Below, in pieces: positions 32,451 through 36,447 of a stretch of DNA of 36,447 nucleotides; position 1 is the stretch's first letter; each line of letters begins with the position of its first letter. The stretch is from Lachnospiraceae bacterium (lineage in GTDB: Bacteria > Bacillota > Clostridia > Lachnospirales > Lachnospiraceae). The stretch spans positions 1-36,447 of the forward strand of contig JAEEUR010000015.1 of NCBI GenBank assembly GCA_016290595.1, read 5' to 3'. Under the pieces are notes generated by a model. The model saw only the letters and a program-made list of their open reading frames with translations, did no database searches and was not told where the DNA came from. The position numbers and the translations under genes were made by a program.

Positions 32451-33821
32451 ATGGAACTGTTTGATATCGCCGTCATCGGCGGCGGCCCCGGCGGATACCA
32501 CGCGGCACAGCTGCTCGGAAGCGCCGGCAAAAAGGTCGTTCTGTTTGAAAAGAGAAACGTGGGGGGCACCTGCCTGAACGAAGGCTGCATCCCCACCAAG
32601 GCGCTCTTAAACTGCGCCAAGCTCTACCGTCACGCGGCGGATTCCAAAGCCTACGGCGTCAGCGCGGATAACGTCAGCTTCGACCAGAAAAAGGCTGTCG
32701 CCCGCAAAAGCGGCACGGTCCGCCGTCTGGTCGCCGGCGTGGAGATGGGACTGAAAGCCGCCAAGGTCACCGTCATTAAGGAAGCGGCTTCCTTAAACGG
32801 CCGCGGGGAGAACGGCTTTGCCGTCAGGACCGAAAGCGGTGCGGACTATCAGGCGGCGCAAATCATTCTCGCGACCGGATCTGAGACCGTCGTTCCGCCC
32901 ATTCCCGGCTTAATAGAAGGGCTGGCGAGCGGTTTCGTGGTCACCAACCGCGAGTTTCTGGATCTGAAAGAACTGCCCGCCCACTTCGCCGTGATCGGCG
33001 GCGGCGTCATCGGGCTTGAGATGGCTTGCTATCTGGCCAGCGTCGGCGTGAAGGTCACCGTCGTGGAAATGATGCCCAAGATCGCGGGCCCCACGGATGC
33101 GGACGCCTGCGCGCTGCTCCAGAGCGCTTACGAAAAGCGCGGCATGCGCTTCCTGCTCTCCACTCAGGTCAAGCGCGTGGACGAGGACGGCCTCTACGTG
33201 GAAAAAGACGGAGAAGGCGAAAAGATCGTCTGCGACCGCGTTCTGCTTTCGGCCGGGCGCCGGGCCCATACCGCCGGCCTGGGACTGGAAACGCTGGGGA
33301 TCGCCTCCGAACGCGGCGCGGTGCTGACCGACTCCCGCCTGTGCACCAACGTGGCCGGCGTGTACGCCGTCGGCGACGTCAACGGCAAGCTGATGCTCGC
33401 CCATACCGCCTATCGGGAAGCCGAGGTCGTCGTCAACAACCTGCTCGGCGGACGTGACGAAATGAATTACGACCATATCCCGAGCGTCATCTACACCAAT
33501 CCCGAGGTGGCTGCGGTCGGCGAGAGCAAAGAATCGGCCGAAAAGAAGGGCTACAAGGTCCGCGAGATCAATCTGCCGATGACCTACTCCGGCCGCTTCA
33601 TGGCCGAGAGCGAAAGCGGTCAGGGCTTTATCAAGCTGGTCGCGGACGAAGAAACGAAGCGCGTGCTGGGCGTGACGATGGTCGGCCTCTATGCCTCCGA
33701 AATGATCCTCTCCGCCGAGATGATGATCGATACCGAGCTGCCCGCCGAACAGTTAAAGAAGTACGTATTCCCGCATCCGACGGTGGGGGAAGTCATAAAA
33801 GAAGCCATATTCCGCATCTGA
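32451..33821 (+). CDS. lpdA: Dihydrolipoamide dehydrogenase (E3)
   Basis: The 456-residue flavoprotein has the FAD fingerprint IAVIGGGPGGYHAA (6-19), redox-active Cys pair GGTCLNEGCIPTK (C41, C46), a second nucleotide site FAVIGGGVIGLEMA, the FAD motif YAVGDVNGK, and the C-terminal FPHPTVGEV with the catalytic His. It reoxidises the lipoyl arm of E2 using NAD. GGAGG lies five bases before the ATG. Confidence 0.95.
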   Translation: MELFDIAVIGGGPGGYHAAQLLGSAGKKVVLFEKRNVGGTCLNEGCIPTKALLNCAKLYRHAADSKAYGVSADNVSFDQKKAVARKSGTVRRLVAGVEMGLKAAKVTVIKEAASLNGRGENGFAVRTESGADYQAAQIILATGSETVVPPIPGLIEGLASGFVVTNREFLDLKELPAHFAVIGGGVIGLEMACYLASVGVKVTVVEMMPKIAGPTDADACALLQSAYEKRGMRFLLSTQVKRVDEDGLYVEKDGEGEKIVCDRVLLSAGRRAHTAGLGLETLGIASERGAVLTDSRLCTNVAGVYAVGDVNGKLMLAHTAYREAEVVVNNLLGGRDEMNYDHIPSVIYTNPEVAAVGESKESAEKKGYKVREINLPMTYSGRFMAESESGQGFIKLVADEETKRVLGVTMVGLYASEMILSAEMMIDTELPAEQLKKYVFPHPTVGEVIKEAIFRI

Positions 33822-33833
33822 CGAGGTGACGTT

Positions 33834-36305
33834 ATGCCGAAATCCTTATTTGTTGACCCGCAGGAAATGCGTGCGGCCGGAACCATCCATTTTGAAGACA
33901 TCCCGGTCAACCGCTACTGCAAGACCATTGAAGAAGAAAAAGCGAATTACTCCAGTGATGATTTCCTCCGGATCTGGCGCGATATCGCGATCCTGCGCGA
34001 ATTCGAGTTCATGCTGAGCCAGATCAAGACGCAGGGCATCTACAACGGCGTGGAAACGACCTATCCCGGACCCGCCCACCTCTCTCTCGGACAGGAAGCG
34101 GCGGCCGTCGGGCAGGCCTATCTGCTGGATCAGAACGACTACGCCTTCGGCAGCCACCGCAGCCACTCCGAGATCCTTGCGAAGAGCTTGAGCTGCATCG
34201 AAAAGCTGAGCGACGGCGAGCTGATGCAGATCATGGAGAGCTTCCTGGGCGGCAAAACGCTGCGCGCCGCGGAAAAGCTGGAAAAGACGGATTCCGTAAA
34301 GGATCTGGCCGTCCGCTTCGTGCTTTACGGCACGCTTTCGGAAATCTTCGCACGGGAGACCGGCTTCCACCACGGCATGGGCGGTTCCATGCACGCCTTC
34401 TTCCTGCCCTTCGGCGTCTATCCGAACAATGCGATCGTGGGCGGGAGCGCGCCCATCGCGACGGGCGCCGCACTGTACAAGAAGTGCAATCATAAGGACG
34501 GCATCGTGGTCTGCAACATCGGCGACGGCTCGCTCGGCTGCGGCCCGGTCTGGGAATCCCTGAACTTTGCCGCCATGGACCAGTTCCGCACGCTGTGGGA
34601 GGGTGACAAGAAAGGCGGCCTGCCGATCCTCTTCAACATCTTCAACAACAGCTACGGCATGGGCGGACAGACCCGCGGCGAGACCATGGCTTTTGATCTT
34701 CTCGCTCGCATCGGCGCCGGCATCACACCGGACCAGATGCACGCGGAGCGCATCTACGGACACGATCCGCTGGCCGTCATCGACGCGATGCGCCGCAAGC
34801 TTGAGATCCTGCGCAATAACGGAGGGCCGGTGCTGCTGGATACCGTCACCTACCGCCTGCTGGGTCACTCCACCTCCGACCAGAACGCCTACCGCAGCAA
34901 GGAAGAGATCGAAGCCTGGCGCGCCGTGGATCCGATCGTCACCTACCGTCAGAAGCTGGTCGAGGCCGGCATCGCACCGGATGGCTGGTTCACGGACAAG
35001 CTGGCGGAGATCTCTGGTCTCATGACGCGCATCTGCCGCCACGCTTCGGATCCTGCCGTTTCTCCGTATGCGGATTTCAAGGCGGACCCGCATTACGTCG
35101 AACGCCTGATGTTCTCCAATCAGAAGGTGGCCTCCTTCGGAACGGAACAGAGCGAGGTGACGGGGCCGAAGGAAAGCTGCTCGCGCGTGAGCCAGATCGC
35201 GGGAAAGAGCCGCTTCTGGAAAGACGAAAACGGCAAAGAAGTCAGCAAGATGAAGCAGTTCAATATCCGCGACGCGGTGTTTGAGCCGCTGCTGGATAAA
35301 TACTACGAGGATTCGAGCCTCATCTCCTACGGAGAGGACGTGCGCGACTGGGGCGGCGCCTTCGCCGTTTACCGGGGTCTGACGGACGTGCTGCCGCACA
35401 GCCGGCTCTTCAACGCGCCGATCTCCGAGGCCGCGATCGTCGGCTCCGCCGTCGGCTACGGCATGTGCGGCGGCCGCGCGGTCGTAGAGCTGATGTACGC
35501 GGACTTTATCGGCCGCGCCGGCGACGAGATCTTTAACCAGCTCTCCAAGTGGCAGGCCATGTCGGCCGGCATCCTGAAGATGCCCGTGATCCTCCGGGTC
35601 TCCGTCGGCAGCAAGTACGGCGCCCAGCATTCGCAGGACTGGACAGCGCTCTGCACGCATATCCCGGGCCTGAAGGTCGCCTTCCCGGCCACGCCCTGGG
35701 AGGCGAAGGGCCTGATGCAGGCCGCCTTGAACGGCACCGATCCCGTGGTCTTCTTCGAGAGCCAGCGCATCTACGACATGGGCGAGCGCTTCCATGAAGG
35801 CGGCGTCCCGAAGGAAGCCTACGAGATCCCCTTCGGCGCCGTCAACAAGGTCCGCAGCGGCAAAGATCTGACCATCATCACCGTCGGCGCCGCGCTCTAC
35901 CGGGCCCTGACCGCCGCCGATACGCTGGAAAAGGACTTCGGCCTCTCCTGCGAGGTCATCAATCTGCCAAGCCTGGTGCCGTTGGATTACACCGAACTGA
36001 TCGCCTCCGTCAGGAAGACCGGCCGCGTCGTCCTGGTCTCCGATGCCTGCGAGCGCGGCAGCTTCCTGCACGACGTCGCGGAGCATCTGACCTCGCTCTG
36101 CTTCGACCATCTGGACGCCCCGCCCGTGGTCGTCGGCGCGAAGAACTGGATCACGCCGCCCTTCGAATTCGACGAATTCTTCTTCCCGCAGCCGTCCTGG
36201 ATCATCGACGCGGTCCACGAGAAGATCCTGCCGCTGCCGGGCTATACCGCCTCGCACAGCGCCACGGATGCGGAAACGGTGCGCGCCGCCAAAGCGGGGG
36301 TGTAA
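33834..36305 (+). CDS. Fused alpha-beta E1 of a 2-oxo acid or acetoin dehydrogenase
   Basis: This 823-residue protein joins both E1 chains. Residues about 45-430 are E1 alpha, with GSHRSH (106-111), GMGGSMH (181-187) and the thiamine diphosphate motif GDGS (230-233) ending in NN (271-272). Residues about 473-800 are E1 beta, with the active-site SYGEDV (498-503), SEAAIVGSAVGYGM and QDWTALCTHIPGLKV. Between HRSH and GMGGSMH there are about 70 residues, far more than in ordinary E1 alpha. A 40-residue linker joins the halves. Such fusions occur in some Clostridia. The substrate may be pyruvate, acetoin or another 2-oxo acid. GAGGTGA precedes the ATG. Confidence 0.92.
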   Translation: MPKSLFVDPQEMRAAGTIHFEDIPVNRYCKTIEEEKANYSSDDFLRIWRDIAILREFEFMLSQIKTQGIYNGVETTYPGPAHLSLGQEAAAVGQAYLLDQNDYAFGSHRSHSEILAKSLSCIEKLSDGELMQIMESFLGGKTLRAAEKLEKTDSVKDLAVRFVLYGTLSEIFARETGFHHGMGGSMHAFFLPFGVYPNNAIVGGSAPIATGAALYKKCNHKDGIVVCNIGDGSLGCGPVWESLNFAAMDQFRTLWEGDKKGGLPILFNIFNNSYGMGGQTRGETMAFDLLARIGAGITPDQMHAERIYGHDPLAVIDAMRRKLEILRNNGGPVLLDTVTYRLLGHSTSDQNAYRSKEEIEAWRAVDPIVTYRQKLVEAGIAPDGWFTDKLAEISGLMTRICRHASDPAVSPYADFKADPHYVERLMFSNQKVASFGTEQSEVTGPKESCSRVSQIAGKSRFWKDENGKEVSKMKQFNIRDAVFEPLLDKYYEDSSLISYGEDVRDWGGAFAVYRGLTDVLPHSRLFNAPISEAAIVGSAVGYGMCGGRAVVELMYADFIGRAGDEIFNQLSKWQAMSAGILKMPVILRVSVGSKYGAQHSQDWTALCTHIPGLKVAFPATPWEAKGLMQAALNGTDPVVFFESQRIYDMGERFHEGGVPKEAYEIPFGAVNKVRSGKDLTIITVGAALYRALTAADTLEKDFGLSCEVINLPSLVPLDYTELIASVRKTGRVVLVSDACERGSFLHDVAEHLTSLCFDHLDAPPVVVGAKNWITPPFEFDEFFFPQPSWIIDAVHEKILPLPGYTASHSATDAETVRAAKAGV

Positions 36306-36338
36306 CGCCCGGTCCTGACAGGTTCAGACAATAATGAT

Positions 36339-36362
36339 CCACCCGCCTAGCGGGTGGTTTTT
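36339..36362 (+). terminator. Rho-independent terminator of the dehydrogenase operon
   Basis: CCACCCGC pairs with GCGGGTGG around loop CTA (36339-36357), followed by TTTTT. It lies 34 bases past the E1 stop. Confidence 0.93.
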
Positions 36363-36367
36363 CATTT

Positions 36368-36447
36368 TCGGGCATAGCCCTAATACTACTAGCCACGCAC
36401 AAGTGCGTATAAAGTGGCCTGCCAGCGGCGCGAGGTTGTTACTTGCC
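36368..36447. other. Hairpin-rich sequence at the window end, possible repeat or IS end
   Basis: GGGC-ATA-GCCC (36370-36380) is a small hairpin. GCCAC-GCAC-AA-GTGC-GTGGC (36392-36418) is a second one with a seven-base bulge (GTATAAA). No coding frame is seen. Such stacked imperfect hairpins occur at ends of IS200/IS605-type elements, but the sequence is cut off and no transposase is visible. Confidence 0.35.

Noticed and set aside
33846-36257. Long open frame of about 800 codons antisense to the fused E1
   Set aside because: It is a by-product of GC-rich codon use; the sense frame is a complete, motif-bearing enzyme. The same applies to long antisense frames over addA, addB, ctpA and the radical SAM gene.

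Overview
The window looks like a chromosome segment of a GC-rich member of the class Clostridia (Bacillota). AddA/AddB in place of RecBCD, a class B sortase, a CvfB-type S1 protein, strong purine-rich ribosome binding sites and a LepA-HemW pairing all point there. The core genes are clearly GC-rich. About 3.4-4.3 kb and 4.35-8.4 kb are visibly AT-richer and hold foreign DNA. Species cannot be told from the sequence.

Layout. (1) 1-3.4 kb, minus strand: a methyltransferase-GNAT fusion, then a radical SAM/SPASM enzyme whose stop codon overlaps the start of a secreted protein cut by the window edge. This looks like an enzyme-substrate pair. (2) 3.4-9.86 kb: mobile DNA at the 3' end of a tRNA-Ala(CGC) gene. 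A roughly 5.5 kb integrative element lies between two copies of a 29-bp attachment core (4315-4343 and 9830-9858). It carries a tyrosine integrase beside the tRNA, a small Cys-rich protein with a structured leader, a second structured block in front of the integrase, and a minus-strand cargo of three little-known genes, two of which end in the same repeat. Just outside the left core sits the last 24 codons of a second, related integrase, so an older element was once there in tandem; the AT-rich M50 peptidase gene is probably a leftover of it. (3) 9.8-12.6 kb: tRNA-Ala with its own promoter, a short DtxR-type regulator, a PrsW-like membrane protease, a small membrane protein and sortase B. (4) 12.6-29.2 kb: one long minus-strand gene train, ftsE-ftsX-ctpA-orf83-holA-hflX-panE-lepA-hemW-addB-addA, with overlaps or very short gaps, so probably one or a few transcripts led from a promoter before ftsE. 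It mixes cell division, a periplasmic-side protease, replication, ribosome GTPases, pantothenate synthesis and recombination repair. (5) 29.3-30.2 kb: cvfB on its own promoter. (6) 30.3-36.3 kb, plus strand: a DeoR-type regulator followed by E2, E3 and a fused E1 alpha-beta of a 2-oxo acid (or acetoin) dehydrogenase complex, closed by a strong terminator. The last 80 bases hold a hairpin-rich, possibly repetitive sequence.

Most noteworthy: the translationally coupled radical SAM/secreted protein pair; the tandem tRNA-Ala elements; the one-gene-one-repeat arrangement of the cargo; the ADP-ribosyltransferase-like fusion with its partner; and two candidate structured RNAs inside the element. All function calls come from reading the protein sequences; no database search was run.
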